From positions 248,001 through 312,000 of the forward strand of contig NZ_CP061297.1 in assembly GCF_018687575.1 (NCBI RefSeq): a stretch of 64,000 nucleotides of DNA, written 5' to 3'. This document shows positions 63,066-64,000 of this stretch, piece by piece; position 1 is the first letter of the stretch, and each line of letters starts with the position of its first letter. This DNA is from Polynucleobacter asymbioticus. GTDB lineage: Bacteria > Pseudomonadota > Gammaproteobacteria > Burkholderiales > Burkholderiaceae. The notes below the pieces were generated by a model that made no database searches, was not told the origin of the DNA, and worked only from the letters and a program-made list of their open reading frames with translations. Both the position numbers and the translations under genes were made by a program.

Positions 63066-63974
63066 CTAATAGTTGCCAGTAAAGGCAGGGAAGTCATATA
63101 GCATACAGGGATTATCGGACAGGATGCCTTTTCTAAGCCCTGGATCCGACACCCAAGAGCCAAACAGATCGCAGAGATCGGCATCATGCGGCATTTGCTT
63201 TTTGACCATCACATGAGGCCAATCACTGCCCCAGATCAATCTCTTGCTATTGGCCTTAATCACTGCATCATTAAATGCTCGCATATCTGCATAGGGAAAG
63301 TCCCCATCACAAATGCGATAAGGTCCAGTCATCTTGACCCAAGCTTTGTTATTTTTCAGAAGCTCCAGCAGACCCTGAAAACCTTTGTCATTAATGCCAT
63401 GTTTTGCGTGTGAGTAGCCAAAGTGACCAAACACTAAGTCGACAGGAAAATCTGCAAATGTTCTAGCAAGATCGGAATATTCATTGACGTGGGCTAGTAA
63501 CTCCAAATGCCAACCAAGGGGTTTGATGCGCCTAGCGATTGCAGTTAATTCATCAATCGGCAAGCCCTTCGATTTATCAGCAACATCGACAACATTGCAA
63601 CGAATGCCTCGCACGCCAGCTTGATGAAGCTTCTCCAGTTCAGCATCAGTAATGTTGCTGTCTATGACTGCAACCCCACGAAATTTGTTGGGGTTCGCAG
63701 AGAGCGCTGCAAGCATGGCTCGGTTATCAGTGCCATATACGCTGGGCTGAACTAAGACGGCACGATCTACGCCCAACATATTCAATAGGGATTTGTATTG
63801 GCTCAGTGTGGCATCAGGTGGAGTGTAGATACGCTCATCAGCATAAGGAAACTCCAAGGCTGGCCCACAGACGTGGGCATGACAATCTACCGCCCCAGAG
63901 GGAAATTGAATCTTTGGTGATCGAATTTCTGGATCTGGGGCTTGGCAGAGTGGAGCTGCTGGAGTTGAGTTCAA
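63066..63974 (-). CDS. Metal-dependent amidohydrolase, 2-pyrone-4,6-dicarboxylate-lactonase-like
   Basis: A TIM-barrel amidohydrolase-2 protein of 302 residues. It has the metal-binding HxH in GAVDCHAHVCGP, YADERIYTPPDATLSQY, VLVQPSVYGTDNRAML, GIRCNVVD, DLVFGHFGYSHAKHG with His, WVKMTGPYRI and LIWGSDWPHVMVK with the catalytic Asp. Such enzymes hydrolyse lactones or decarboxylate aromatic intermediates; the PDC-lactonase (LigI) group is closest by memory. The start is TTG 63974; the frame has a stop upstream and no ATG before the barrel. Confidence 0.82.
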   Translation of the reverse strand: MNSTPAAPLCQAPDPEIRSPKIQFPSGAVDCHAHVCGPALEFPYADERIYTPPDATLSQYKSLLNMLGVDRAVLVQPSVYGTDNRAMLAALSANPNKFRGVAVIDSNITDAELEKLHQAGVRGIRCNVVDVADKSKGLPIDELTAIARRIKPLGWHLELLAHVNEYSDLARTFADFPVDLVFGHFGYSHAKHGINDKGFQGLLELLKNNKAWVKMTGPYRICDGDFPYADMRAFNDAVIKANSKRLIWGSDWPHVMVKKQMPHDADLCDLFGSWVSDPGLRKGILSDNPCMLYDFPAFTGNY

Positions 63975-64000
63975 TTTGATACAGGTAGATTACTGTGGTT

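Overview
The window looks like a chromosome segment from a small-genome betaproteobacterium of the Burkholderiaceae, most likely Polynucleobacter or a close relative. This rests on gene content and order (tolQRA-tolB...pal-cpoB-queC, glyA-nrdR, xseA / exbB-exbD-lpxK-Trm112-kdsB-adk, ribB-ribH-nusB, a HiPIP gene, DUF934-cysI-cobA), on compact intergenic spaces and on moderate G+C. It is an inference from recalled family sequences; no search was run.

Left part (1-30.6 kb), mostly housekeeping. It begins inside trmB, followed by a succinate-semialdehyde dehydrogenase. The riboflavin pathway comes in two blocks: ribB(X)-ribH-nusB on the minus strand and ribD-ribE on the plus strand, with four type IV minor pilin genes between them. 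Next are queC and the Tol-Pal envelope genes. A RES/Xre toxin-antitoxin pair sits on the opposite strand between tolB and pal. glyA, nrdR, an FkbM-like gene, adk, kdsB, a Trm112-family protein, lpxK, exbDB, xseA, murB, yajQ, xerD, plsY, a MAPEG protein, folE with a basic N-terminal tail, a possible small lipoprotein, a Tat-exported HiPIP behind a Fur-like box, and an acyltransferase-SGNH O-acetylase complete this part.

Middle part (30.6-57.6 kb), a surface-polysaccharide locus that is visibly more A+T-rich. It starts with an HPP-family membrane protein and the GDP-sugar genes manC, a gmd paralogue, gmd and fcl, then a sugar aminotransferase. Next is an unusual acyl/aldehyde block: AMP-forming ligase, LuxE-like acyl-protein synthetase, LuxC-like reductase, acyl carrier protein, NeuD-like acyltransferase, FabG-like SDR, three FabZ-like hotdog domains in two genes, a thiamine-diphosphate enzyme and a NeuB-like synthase. 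A PglK-like ABC flippase, six glycosyltransferases, a hexapeptide acetyltransferase and a fragment of an FkbM-type gene follow. A WecA-like undecaprenyl-phosphate sugar-phosphate transferase closes the locus on the other strand. The acyl/aldehyde block plus NeuB-like enzyme is the best candidate for an undescribed system. Its parts suggest an acyl unit made or modified on a dedicated carrier, reduced to an aldehyde, and joined to a C2 or C3 unit for the glycan.

Right part (57.6-64 kb). This holds a ChaA-type cation/proton antiporter, small CbiX, and the sulfite-reduction and siroheme set cobA-DUF934-cysI. Two small membrane proteins and a metal-dependent amidohydrolase follow. No rRNA, tRNA, CRISPR array, insertion sequence or prophage was recognised.
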